Positions 19,429 through 27,774 of a DNA stretch of 64,000 nt are shown here, piece by piece. The stretch comes from Acidobacteria bacterium 28-9 (GTDB lineage: Bacteria > Acidobacteriota > Blastocatellia > Pyrinomonadales > Pyrinomonadaceae). A program made the position numbers and the translations under genes. The notes beneath the pieces were generated by a model. That model saw nothing but the letters and a program-made list of their open reading frames with translations. It was not told the DNA's origin and made no database searches. Location: NCBI GenBank assembly GCA_002050355.1, contig MWYY01000072.1:25292-89291 (forward strand). Direction: 5' to 3'. Each line of letters opens with the position of its first letter. The first letter of the stretch is position 1.

Positions 19429-20990
19429 CGGAAGAAAATAAAAAAAAAATAACGGAAGACGAAAGCGAAAGCGAGAAACTCGAAGGGGTTAAAAAAGCCG
19501 AAGCTGCTTCGACCGAAAATCGAAATTCGAGCCGCAAGCCGATGTATATCGCTCTGGCGGTTATCGGAGTCGTAGTAGCGGGGGTGTTTGTTTTTTGGCT
19601 TTTTCATGGTAGTAAAGAGAGCGGTCAGCCGGTGCCTGCGCCGCGCGCAATTTCATTTGACAGTAATGAACAATCTTCTCCGACGACTGAAGAACAAACC
19701 GTGACGATTGCTCCCGAACAAGTCGAACGCAGCGGAATCAAGATCGAATCGGTCGGCGAAGCCTTGTCGCAGGAAGCCGCGCAGACGAGCGCAACCGGCG
19801 TTGTGCAGGCGAACGCTTACAGCGAGACACCTGTGATTTCACAAATCGGCGGCGTGGTTCGCAGCGTGACGGCGCGGCTTGGCGAGAACGTCAGCCGTGG
19901 GCAAACAATCGCCGTCGTTTCGAGCGACGAACTCGCGGCGGCGCAATCACGCTTTCTTGCCCTTCAAACCGAAGTGAACACAGCGCGGCAAAGTTACGAA
20001 CGCGCCGCGCGCCTTTTGAAAATCAATCCGGTCAGTCGCGGAGAGTTAGATCAGGCGCAGGCAAAATTAAAAACCGCCGAAGCCGAACTCGACGAAATGC
20101 AAAGACGTTATAAACGTGCCGTCAAGCTCGTCGAAATCGGGGCGGTAAGCCGCGAAGAATTCGATCAGGAGCGCACGAAATTAAAAACCGCCGAAGCCGA
20201 ATTAGAGAACGCGCGCCGGCAGTACAAGCGCGCGACGGAAGTCGCCCGTATTGCTCCGGTCAGCAACGCGGAATTCGAGCAAGCCGCCGTCAAACTCAGA
20301 ACCGGCGAATCCGACCTTGCCGCCGCTCGCCAAAGGTTGATCGTGCTTGGTTTATCGCCCGGGCGAGTTGATGCGCTCCGCTCTCCGTCGCAGATTACTT
20401 CTGAGCTTGCCATAACCTCGCCCGTTTCCGGCACCATCACGGCTCGCTCGGTCAATCAAAATGAGGTCGTCGAAGCCAATAAAGAATTGATGAAGGTCAC
20501 GAATCTATCAAGCGTTTGGGTTATCGCGCAAGTTTATGAAAAAGACTTGGGACGGATTCGCGCAGGAAGCGGTGCTTCAGTCACAACCGACGCATATCCG
20601 GGACGGCTCTTTCGCGGGCAGATAACCTACATTGCCCCGGAAATTAACCAAGACACGCGAACAGCGCAGGCGCGCGTCGAACTTGAAAACCCGGGACAGA
20701 TTTTGAAAATTGGAATGTATGTCAACGTCGCTTTCGGCGCGACTGGAACGGCGGAAATGACCGCGCCCGTCGTTCCGGCTGCAGCCGTACAGAGTATTAA
20801 TAACCGGCAAATGGTTTTCGTCGTAACCGATAAACCGAATGTGTTCATATTAAAACCAGTGCGCTTGGGGACAGAAAATGGCGGGCGATATGTTGTGCTG
20901 GAAGGTTTGAACGTCGGCGACAAAATCGTCACGGAAGGAAGTTTTCTGCTTCGCGCCGAATGGCTCAAGCAGCATCCTGGCGGGCAATAA
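19425..20990 (+). CDS. RND efflux periplasmic adaptor with triplicated coiled-coil
   Basis: 521 residues. A charged cytoplasmic N-terminus precedes one TM helix (PMYIALAVIGVVVAGVFVFW), then a HlyD-like lipoyl half, a helical hairpin and the beta-barrel/MFP end (SSVWVIAQVYEKDLGRI). The hairpin contains three successive units of about 36 residues (NPVSRGELDQ..., GAVSREEFDQ..., APVSNAEFEQ...), each with KLKTAEAEL- or KLRTGESDL-like cores, indicating internal duplication that lengthens the hairpin. It completes the CusA-TolC complex and is the last gene of this operon. Confidence 0.9.
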   Translation: MTEENKKKITEDESESEKLEGVKKAEAASTENRNSSRKPMYIALAVIGVVVAGVFVFWLFHGSKESGQPVPAPRAISFDSNEQSSPTTEEQTVTIAPEQVERSGIKIESVGEALSQEAAQTSATGVVQANAYSETPVISQIGGVVRSVTARLGENVSRGQTIAVVSSDELAAAQSRFLALQTEVNTARQSYERAARLLKINPVSRGELDQAQAKLKTAEAELDEMQRRYKRAVKLVEIGAVSREEFDQERTKLKTAEAELENARRQYKRATEVARIAPVSNAEFEQAAVKLRTGESDLAAARQRLIVLGLSPGRVDALRSPSQITSELAITSPVSGTITARSVNQNEVVEANKELMKVTNLSSVWVIAQVYEKDLGRIRAGSGASVTTDAYPGRLFRGQITYIAPEINQDTRTAQARVELENPGQILKIGMYVNVAFGATGTAEMTAPVVPAAAVQSINNRQMVFVVTDKPNVFILKPVRLGTENGGRYVVLEGLNVGDKIVTEGSFLLRAEWLKQHPGGQ

Positions 20991-21147
20991 ATTTAGGAAA
21001 TGAATGAGAAAACATTTGCGCGGGCGGTTAGTCGGAAAATTTCAGTCCAATGGTGTAAATGGCTAGGCGAAAAGTTTTTTCGGCTTTGAGATTTCTAAGC
21101 AAAAGTTACGCGAATAATATATCTATTTCGAGAAGTTTTATCTAAGC

Positions 21148-21227
21148 TGCCCGCTCCCCGCGGGCGGACAAAGGGCGAGGGGGTGAGGACCTCGCCCGAA
21201 ACGGGCGGCGGTGTGGCAGACGCCGCC
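21148..21227. repeat. GC-rich multi-hairpin intergenic element
   Basis: The gap 20991-21355 has no gene. It contains three GC-rich stem-loops in a row: GCCCGC/GCGGGC, GGGCGAG/CTCGCCC and GGCGG/CCGCC. They may end the metal operon transcript or be a REP-like repeat; no T-tract follows. Confidence 0.5.
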
Positions 21228-21455
21228 TTAAATTTTAAGCCTCAATTTGATTATTAATAGATTTAAAAACTCGCGCAAATTGATACATCAATTGTGATAA
21301 GTTATTTTAGATCTCAAGTAATTTTAAATTTTAAAAACAGGACAATTATTAATTATGGCAACCAAGAAAAACGATTCAGCAAAAACAACGGGCGGCGCAG
21401 CTAAAAAAGCAGCAACAGCAGGCAACAAGACATCTACCGGCGGTAAAGAAAATCA

Positions 21456-21722
21456 TTGACCGAGCTGGTCAGCGCACTCGCTGAAACAACCGGCATTACG
21501 AAAGCGAAAGCAAAAGAAGTGTTAGACGCTCACGCGGAGCTTCTAATTTCCGAACTTAAAGAAAACGGCAACGTTCAACTTGCCGGAATCGGAAAACTTA
21601 AACTCGGGCAGCGGGCTGAACGTCAAGGACGCAATCCTTCAACCGGCGAAGCGATTACCATTAAGGCAAGCAAAACGGTTAAATTCTCAGGCGGGAAGCG
21701 TTTCAAAGATAGCTTTCAATAA
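21456..21722 (+). CDS. HU-family DNA-binding protein (TTG start or frameshifted)
   Basis: 88 residues of a full HU/IHF domain: LAETTGITKAKAKEVLDAH, GIGKLKLGQRAERQGRNP with the DNA-contacting arm, ending KTVKFSGGKRFKDSFQ. It has a nucleoid architectural role. A 34-codon Ala/Lys-rich frame starting ATG at 21355 (MATKKNDSAKTTGG) leads straight to its first codon but in a different frame, with TGA overlapping the TTG start. One extra T at the junction would fuse them into an HU with a basic tail, as seen in related bacteria. So this is either a one-base deletion, a sequencing error, or coupled translation from TTG. Confidence 0.8.
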   Translation: MTELVSALAETTGITKAKAKEVLDAHAELLISELKENGNVQLAGIGKLKLGQRAERQGRNPSTGEAITIKASKTVKFSGGKRFKDSFQ

Positions 21723-21756
21723 ATAAATCAGTTTCAATTCGGATTCAAGGAAAAAG

Positions 21757-21785
21757 AAAAAGTCGGCGATTAATCGCCGACTTTT
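21757..21785 (+). terminator. Intrinsic terminator after HU
   Basis: A perfect hairpin AAAAGTCGGCGA/TCGCCGACTTTT with a TTAA loop ends in a T-run, 35 bp after the HU stop. Confidence 0.85.
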
Positions 21786-21793
21786 CATTATTT

Positions 21794-22221
21794 TATATAA
21801 AAACCTGCGCGCGAACGCTGGACGTGATGGGCGAATGGTGGACGCTGACGCTACTGTTTTTGCGTGATGTTTTTTACGGAATACACCGCTTCGACCGACT
21901 TTTGACGGAATTGGGAATCTCGCGCAACGTGCTGACCGACCGCCTGAGAACCCTTGTCGAAAGCGGAATTCTGAAGAAAAAAATGTATCAGGAAAAGCCG
22001 GAGCGATACGAATATCACCTGACCGAAAGCGGGTGCGAACTGTTGCCGATTTTGGCTCTGCTGATGAATTGGGAAATCGCTGGCTCCTGACTGAATTCGG
22101 AGACAAACCGCAATTAGTTCACGATTCCTGTGGTCAAACCACCTCGCTGCTGCTCGTATGTAATCACTGTCGCAAAGAAATCACGCCGCACAACGCGCAC
22201 CTGCACAAGTTGGAAAATTAA
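21794..22221 (+). pseudogene. HxlR-family regulator, truncated and frameshifted
   Basis: The frame reads CARTLDVMGEWWTLTLLFLRD and FDRLLTELGISRNVLTDRL, the winged helix of HxlR/MarR-like regulators. No start codon precedes the conserved Cys; the sequence abuts the HU terminator. Near 22070 the frame shifts by one missing base (MNWE... instead of MNWGNRWL) and continues as LLTEFGDKPQLVHDSCGQ and VCNHCRKEI, the usual C-terminus with a CxxC. It is therefore a relic. Confidence 0.8.
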
Positions 22222-22329
22222 TTGCAGGCTTGCAGGCGGCAACTAAAACTTTCTTTTCGATAATTACGCGAAGCGACAGAACGATTGGGTTGACGTGGGG
22301 CGAAACCGCCGCCACGCAACGTTAGGGTA

Positions 22330-22598
22330 AAAAGACAACGCCGAAACCGGAAATGAATTTGAAGCTGAAAATTCTATAACCATCAAAGCCGTCGCCGAAA
22401 ATCTCGGCATCAAAACTCCTGAAACTTTATCTAACCGGCTGGTTAAACTCCGACCGATGTTAAGCGGATTAGACGAGCCGGAGGCAAAGCCACGAAAGAT
22501 TTTTCTGTATATAAAAGACGGCGTGCTTGGAGAATTAAATAAAGGAAACGACTTCGCTCGGCAGAATCCGGTAAAAGAGGAAATACATCGAAAATAAA
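22330..22598 (+). pseudogene. Orphan coding remnant of unknown protein
   Basis: An open stretch reads DNAETGNEFEAENSITIKAV ... LGIKTPETLSNRLVKLRPML ... RKIFLYIKDGVLGELNKGND and ends at TAA. Its protein-like composition suggests the C-terminal part of a lost gene. No start codon with a ribosome site is present and I do not recognise the family. Confidence 0.4.
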
Positions 22599-22652
22599 CT
22601 ATTTTTGTTTTTTTTCGATGTTTCCAATATTCAACCAAATCATTTTTGTTAT

Positions 22653-22694
22653 AAAAAGACTAGCCGTCTCTAAATTGAGACAGCCGGTCTTTTT
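22653..22694. terminator. Hairpin terminator
   Basis: AAAAAGAC...GTCTC/GAGAC...GTCTTTTT forms a long imperfect stem bounded by A and T runs, so it could work in both directions. It lies between the orphan remnant and the integrase. Confidence 0.7.
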
Positions 22695-22822
22695 GATTTT
22701 CAGGCTCCCTAAAACTCCGCCCGCCGCCGCTAAAGCAATTCCATCTGTGAAGGAAAAAAAAATGTCAATCAATAACAAAATCCTATCGGACAAAATCACC
22801 GAGATAGTAGATTTGCTGACTC

Positions 22823-23485
22823 GTGAAAATCTTTTCTCTTGCGATAGACGACGAGATTATCGAAACCAATCCGTGTTCGAGAGTTAAACGGTTCCGGTTA
22901 AATAACGAGCGCGTTCGTTATTTAACGCACGCGGAAGAAGCCAGATTATTAAACGAATTGGCGGATTACCCGCTGCTGAAAAATATCGTAACGATGGCAA
23001 TCTACACGGGATTCCGGCGCGGCGCGATTTTTCGGCTGAAATGGTCGGAAGTGGATTTCTCATTGCGAGTCGTCCGCACGCTTGATAAAAACGGGAAGCC
23101 GAAAGTCGTTCCGATGGCAAACAAGCTGTTTGAAATCCTCAAGAGCTTGCCGAAGGAAAATGAATTCGTTTTTCCGAGTCCGAAAACCGACTTACCGCTA
23201 ACGGATGTCAAAAAGGGCTTTAAAATCGCGCGTGAAAACGCAGGGATAAAAAACTTTCGTTTTCACGATTTGCGGCACACGACGGCAACACGATTGGCGG
23301 AAAATGGAGTTGATGCTTTTACGATTGCCGAGATTTTGGGACACAGCGATTTGCGAATGACAAAGCGCTACACGCATTCGACGAGTAAATCGAAACGAAA
23401 GGCAATCGACGGCTTGGAGGCGGCGAGCGAAAATTGTCCCAAATTTGTCCCAAATGAAAATAGGCAAGCTGATGGATTTGCCTAA
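22823..23485 (+). pseudogene. Tyrosine recombinase (integrase), catalytic half only
   Basis: 220 residues carrying the whole catalytic domain: Arg in TGFRRGAIFRL, HxxR in HDLRHTTATRL, His in LGHSDL and Tyr in MTKRYTHST. The N-terminal arm-binding and core-binding domains are missing; upstream is an unrelated 20-codon start (MSINNKILSDK, from 22762) in another frame, as left by a deletion. It points at the 3' end of the adjacent tRNA-Ala (18 bp away), the usual layout for tRNA-integrating elements. It is probably inactive. Confidence 0.85.
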
Positions 23486-23502
23486 GTTGTTGAAAACATT
23501 GG

Positions 23503-23576
23503 TGGAGTAGAGGAGGGTCGAACTCCTGACCTCTGCATTGCGAACGCAGCGCTCTGCCAAACTGAGCTACTACCCC
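23503..23576 (-). tRNA. tRNA-Ala(CGC)
   Basis: A 74-nt cloverleaf on the minus strand: acceptor GGGGTAG/CTACTCC with the G3:U70 alanine identity pair, anticodon arm CTGCG-TTCGCAA-TGCAG with anticodon CGC, T-arm AGGAG-TTCGACC-CTCCT, discriminator A. The integrase fragment lies at its 3' side. Confidence 0.95.
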
Positions 23577-23714
23577 ACGCGCGAGTGGCGAATTCGATAA
23601 TAAAAATCTGGGGCAAAAGTGTCAAGTCAAATTTAATTTCAAGTCCTGAGTCTTAGATTTACCGTCAATTTTTCAATCCATCTTAAGACACTAAAATTTG
23701 GAACTTGATACTTT

Positions 23715-23969
23715 TTATTGCACCGTTCCCGGCAGCAGCGAGCCTTTCGGGTCGTAGGCGAATGCATATCCGCTCTCGATTTTTCCGATTATACCGTGAA
23801 ATTGAATGTCGTCCTTGTCTAAAACGACGACGACATCGCCGGCGCTATAACGCGCATCGTCAATCGGGAATTTTATCATCGTGGCATTGCCGTTTTCCTG
23901 ATTAACGGTTTCGTAATCAAAATTGTCGGCGTTAAAACTGATTGTTTGACAAAAACTTACTTCTGACAT
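23715..23969 (-). CDS. Conserved-looking small hypothetical protein
   Basis: 84 residues, soluble, no signal peptide. Beta-rich pattern (ARYSAGDVVVVLDKDDIQFHG, KIESGYAFAYDPKGS) suggests an SH3-like barrel. The ribosome site GAGGAGAAAA precedes the ATG. Not recognised; its neighbours on both sides are unrelated. Confidence 0.5.
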   Translation of the reverse strand: MSEVSFCQTISFNADNFDYETVNQENGNATMIKFPIDDARYSAGDVVVVLDKDDIQFHGIIGKIESGYAFAYDPKGSLLPGTVQ

Positions 23970-24104
23970 TTTTTCTCCTCGGATTTAGCTATGCACAAAC
24001 TTGGACGGAATGTTGAAAAGTGAAAAGGCAGAAAAGTTATTCGGCATTACTCAAAATTTTTCGCATTTTTGCTTTTTCATTGGGTGTTTGTTAGCGGCTT
24101 AATC

Positions 24105-25307
24105 TTACCTTTTTAGAAGTGCAAAGTCCAAAGTCACCGCATCGTGGTCTGAGAGCGGCAAACTTTCAGCGTCGAATAGATTACCGATTGTTTGCGGTTT
24201 TCCCCGAACCTCAATTCCTTTTCCCGCAAACCAATCGAGACGCGCCGAGACTCGTCCGCCGACTTGTTTTGCAGCCCAAAAGATAAACGGAAAACACCAG
24301 CGCGGCACCCAGTCGCTCAGATTTGTGTTGTAGGCGGCGTTTTCCATATCGTAATGCAGAGTTCCGACGCCGATTTCGTTTAAGTTTTTGTAATCGAAAC
24401 CGCGTCGCTCGATTTCATTGAACAAACCCTTTTCAAAATAACGGTCTGGATGCGGGTAATGATTTCTGACGACTGATTTGACTCCCATCAGAACGCGACG
24501 AAAATAACCGGCAATCGCGCGATTTGCGCTTTGCGCATTGTAAGTCGTCGTGTTCCAATCGCCGCCGATGACAGTCGGAAGGTTAGGCAAGGTTTCCAGA
24601 TGGTCAAGCACAATTTTCATTTGACGGTGCCGGTGCGCGCGCGACGAATGCGCGTCGAGATGAACGGTTACGGCGCGAAAATCACCAGCCGCCGGATGTG
24701 CGATGTCGGCAATCAAAGCGCGAAGATATCCGAGCCGTTTTTCCTTGCCGAGCATTTTGTCCTTACCGTTCGGAAGCGCAACTGCTTGGGCGTTTTTTAT
24801 CGGAAAGCGCGAAAATATCGCCAAACCGTGAAGTGATTTCGTATTCTCGTCCGCGACCTGCGATTCAACGCCACTTCCCTTTTGCAAAGCGATATAAACC
24901 GGCGCAAAAGCGTAATTTAAGTTTAATTCTTTCGCCAAATCCCGCGCGACAAAACGATTTCCACTGCGCGCCATTCCGTAATCGAGTTCGGTCAAAAGCA
25001 GCAAATCTCTCTGCTTTAATTGCTCGTGATTTTTGAACGCTTCAATAATTCCGTCAAAACGATTTCCGCGTTCGACATTCCACGCCAGAGCGCGAATCGT
25101 TTCTGATTTCTCAAAAACTTCTGGCGCAAAATCTTCCTGCACGACCGCGTTTAAAATTCTTTCGACTTGCGATTTGATTTTTTGATAAACGACGGATTTT
25201 TTGAGCTCTGCACTTGATTTAAATTTGAGAAGTTCGGGGAAATATTTTTCTAAATCGTGGTCTAAAATCGCGGGTGAATTTGTTCGTAAAGAAGTCTCGG
25301 CATTCAT
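24105..25307 (-). CDS. Endonuclease/exonuclease/phosphatase-family hydrolase
   Basis: About 400 residues. The EEP fold shows its metal and catalytic motifs: LAWNVERGNR, LLLLTELDYG, VHLDAHSSRAHRHRQM, GGDWNTTT and the terminal SDHDAVTLDF. The N-terminal 80 residues are an extra helical region. Substrate (phosphodiester in nucleic acid, lipid or nucleotide) cannot be told. No signal peptide, so cytoplasmic. Start chosen at MNAETSL; an upstream Met adds eight residues. Confidence 0.8.
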   Translation of the reverse strand: MNAETSLRTNSPAILDHDLEKYFPELLKFKSSAELKKSVVYQKIKSQVERILNAVVQEDFAPEVFEKSETIRALAWNVERGNRFDGIIEAFKNHEQLKQRDLLLLTELDYGMARSGNRFVARDLAKELNLNYAFAPVYIALQKGSGVESQVADENTKSLHGLAIFSRFPIKNAQAVALPNGKDKMLGKEKRLGYLRALIADIAHPAAGDFRAVTVHLDAHSSRAHRHRQMKIVLDHLETLPNLPTVIGGDWNTTTYNAQSANRAIAGYFRRVLMGVKSVVRNHYPHPDRYFEKGLFNEIERRGFDYKNLNEIGVGTLHYDMENAAYNTNLSDWVPRWCFPFIFWAAKQVGGRVSARLDWFAGKGIEVRGKPQTIGNLFDAESLPLSDHDAVTLDFALLKR

Positions 25308-25434
25308 AAAAGACGTAAGTTTAAAGGACAAGTGGTTAAAAAGAAAACGGTGCGAAAAAAGTTCGTCGAGAAAGCTCTCATTAAAAAATTTATTTTGACG
25401 ATTTTTATTGATATTTTAACGCATTTTTTGTCAT

Positions 25435-25698
25435 TTAAGTATTGCGATTTTTAAAAATTTTCACCATAAAAACCAGCATACAAATTAAAAATGCTAAGGC
25501 GAGAAATGCGGCAACCGCCAAAAGTATAAGCATCAGGAAAGCCGAAACCATATCGCCTTCGCCCGATGTATTTGCCGACGGCGGCGTATTGACGGCAGAA
25601 TTATAAAGATACCGGACTAAAAACAAAAACCATCCTGCCAGCAAAAGTTCAACGATTGCGGCAACGAGCCATCTTTTCTCACTCTTTCCTATTTTCAC
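25435..25698 (-). CDS. Small two-TM membrane protein
   Basis: 87 residues with two hydrophobic helices (LVAAIVELLLAGWFLFLVRYL and FLMLILLAVAAFLALAFLICML) separated by a short Ser/Asn loop. No family recognised. It lies 30 bp downstream of the ATP-grasp gene on the same strand and may be co-transcribed. Confidence 0.55.
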   Translation of the reverse strand: MKIGKSEKRWLVAAIVELLLAGWFLFLVRYLYNSAVNTPPSANTSGEGDMVSAFLMLILLAVAAFLALAFLICMLVFMVKIFKNRNT

Positions 25699-25728
25699 AA
25701 ATTTTCACAAACTTTCACAAAATAAATT

Positions 25729-26940
25729 TCAGTCGTCGTATCTCTCTTTAGTCGGCGCGACGGCGAGAAAATCGCGCGTAATTTTCTCGGTATAAACCTT
25801 GAGTAATTCTTCGATTCTCTCGTATTTTTGCGAATGAAAAATTAGCCCGACGTGCTTAGGTTTCGAGACGCGACGGACGATTTCTGCATCGGTGTAATGT
25901 GATGTGTCGGGCTTGTCTTCATTTGCTAAACAGAGCGCGATTCCGGCGTAATCGCAGCGTATTTTCGGCGGCTTGTATGGATTCGCTTTGTCCGAGATTT
26001 CCAGCTTCGCCCATTCGCGCCAGAGATTAAAACCGCTCGCCTGTTCCAAAACATCGGCGATATACGCGCCGCCGACGCGCGCCGCAACTTCCAATAAATA
26101 AAATTTTCCCGTCTCGGCGCATTGCAAAAATTCGACATGCGCCACTCCGCGCTCGTATTCAAAGCCTTTTAGAAGCTGCTTATTTAACTTTTCCAATTCT
26201 CTGCGTTCTTTCGATTTGTGCGGCAAAACAAAAGTCGTAAAGACGCCGCCGGCGTGGGAAACTTTCATCGGCGTCGTACCGTAGCGGCTTACGCCCGAAG
26301 CGACGACTTTGCCGCCTTCGACAACCGAATCAACGTGAAAAACTGCGCCTTCGACAAATCGTTCAATCAAAAACTGCGACGGATGGTCGCGCCAGGTGTG
26401 CCGCGCGTCGAGTTCGATTAAGGTTTGCCAAATCTCTTCTTTCGTCCGACATTTGCGAATGCCGAAAGCGTTGACTTCCGTGCGCGGTTTGATAATCCAG
26501 GGCGCGGGAACACAGTCTAAAAATTCGTTTATCTCGTCGGGGCGAAACGCGCCGGTAAATTCGGGACACGGCACGCCTAATTTCGCAGCCATATTCCGCA
26601 TTCGCAATTTGTCCCGAAAGCGGAGCGCGAAAGAATTTCCGATGCCTTCGATTTGAAGATGCTCGCGCGCTTTTGCCGCCGTCAAAACGTCGAATTCGTC
26701 AATGCCGACGACGCGGTTGATTTTCCTTGTTCCGGTAATGTTCGTTACGGCGCGCGCGTAATCTTCTGTTTTGGCGTCGTTTTTAACGGTTCTCACTTCA
26801 CTCAAACTCGTCCAAGACCAATGCGAATCGAGCAATTTTTCGCGCGTTATGAGCGTTACGCGCCAACCGGCATCGTAACATTCCTCGAAAAAATCATTTC
26901 CTTTGTGTTCGCTGGCGATGCAAACAATGTGTTTTTTCAT
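25729..26940 (-). CDS. ATP-grasp domain protein
   Basis: About 403 residues from MKKHIVCIASEHKG. An N-terminal Rossmann-like pre-grasp part is followed by an ATP-grasp fold (FRDKLRMRNMAAKLGVPCPEF; WIIKPRTEVNAFGIRKC; LIERFVEGAVFHVDSVV; YLLEVAARVGGAYI). These proteins ligate a carboxylate to an amine or thiol using ATP; the substrate is unknown. Start set at the Met with MKK; the longer frame begins in the poor upstream region. Confidence 0.8.
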   Translation of the reverse strand: MKKHIVCIASEHKGNDFFEECYDAGWRVTLITREKLLDSHWSWTSLSEVRTVKNDAKTEDYARAVTNITGTRKINRVVGIDEFDVLTAAKAREHLQIEGIGNSFALRFRDKLRMRNMAAKLGVPCPEFTGAFRPDEINEFLDCVPAPWIIKPRTEVNAFGIRKCRTKEEIWQTLIELDARHTWRDHPSQFLIERFVEGAVFHVDSVVEGGKVVASGVSRYGTTPMKVSHAGGVFTTFVLPHKSKERRELEKLNKQLLKGFEYERGVAHVEFLQCAETGKFYLLEVAARVGGAYIADVLEQASGFNLWREWAKLEISDKANPYKPPKIRCDYAGIALCLANEDKPDTSHYTDAEIVRRVSKPKHVGLIFHSQKYERIEELLKVYTEKITRDFLAVAPTKERYDD

Positions 26941-27071
26941 ATCCTTATTTTGTTTTGTTCGAAAAAGAATGGCACAATTTAACGGTAAAAACAACGAAAC
27001 TTGTTTGTTTCGGAATTAACAAAAGACGAGTAAACTTGCCAATCAGATGATTTGGAAATTGGAGTAATAAA

Positions 27072-27770
27072 ATGGGCGAAATAAATTTGGCGGAATTAGT
27101 CAGTCAACTGATAATTTTTATGGTCGTTCTTCTGCTGGCGATTTCGGCACACGAAGCCGCGCACGCCTGGATGTCGCACAAATACGGCGACGACACGGCG
27201 TTTATGCTCGGGCGTGTAACCTTAAATCCGGTCGCGCATACCGACCCGATTGGAACGCTTCTGATACCGATTGTCAGTTTCATTTTCGGCGCAATCGGCG
27301 GCGCTTTGGGCGCGATTCCGCTTATCGGCTGGGGCAAACCGACGCCGGTCAACCCGCGCAAATGGACGAATTTCAAAACCGCCAACGTAATGGTTTCCAT
27401 CGCCGGAATCCTGGCAAATCTTTTTATCGCCGTCGTCAGTTTTCTGATTTTCAAAACGTTAATCGAGTTCGGCGTCTTCGCAAGCGAAACTTTTCGAGAT
27501 GGCATCGGCAAGCCGATTATAACTTTGTTTATGAATTTGATTTTTCTGAACGTTTCTCTGGCAATTTTTAATTTACTGCCGTTTCCGCCGCTCGACGGCA
27601 GCAAGGTTCTGGCGACGTTTCTTCCCGAAAGCGCTCAACCGGCGCTGGCTTTTCTTGAGCAATACGGATTTTTGATTTTGATGGCGCTGCTTTATATGGG
27701 CGTTATCAGCGTTGTGATGCGCCCGGTTTTTCAATTTGTAAATTATCTTCTTGTAACTCCCTGGTTATAG
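27072..27770 (+). CDS. Site-2 protease family (M50) membrane metalloprotease
   Basis: 232 residues, polytopic. The zinc motif HEAAH lies in the first TM region (LLAISAHEAAHAWMSHKYGD) and the second metal ligand in NLLPFPPLDGSKVL. The short RseP-like form without a PDZ domain is common beside trpS and scpA-scpB in bacterial genomes, as here. It cleaves membrane-embedded substrates. Four bases separate it from trpS. Confidence 0.9.
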   Translation: MGEINLAELVSQLIIFMVVLLLAISAHEAAHAWMSHKYGDDTAFMLGRVTLNPVAHTDPIGTLLIPIVSFIFGAIGGALGAIPLIGWGKPTPVNPRKWTNFKTANVMVSIAGILANLFIAVVSFLIFKTLIEFGVFASETFRDGIGKPIITLFMNLIFLNVSLAIFNLLPFPPLDGSKVLATFLPESAQPALAFLEQYGFLILMALLYMGVISVVMRPVFQFVNYLLVTPWL

Positions 27771-27774
27771 TTTT

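Noticed and set aside
21355..21459. Independent 34-residue protein ahead of HU
   Set aside because: Its Ala/Lys-rich composition and position match the N-terminal tails of related HU proteins; described with the HU gene.
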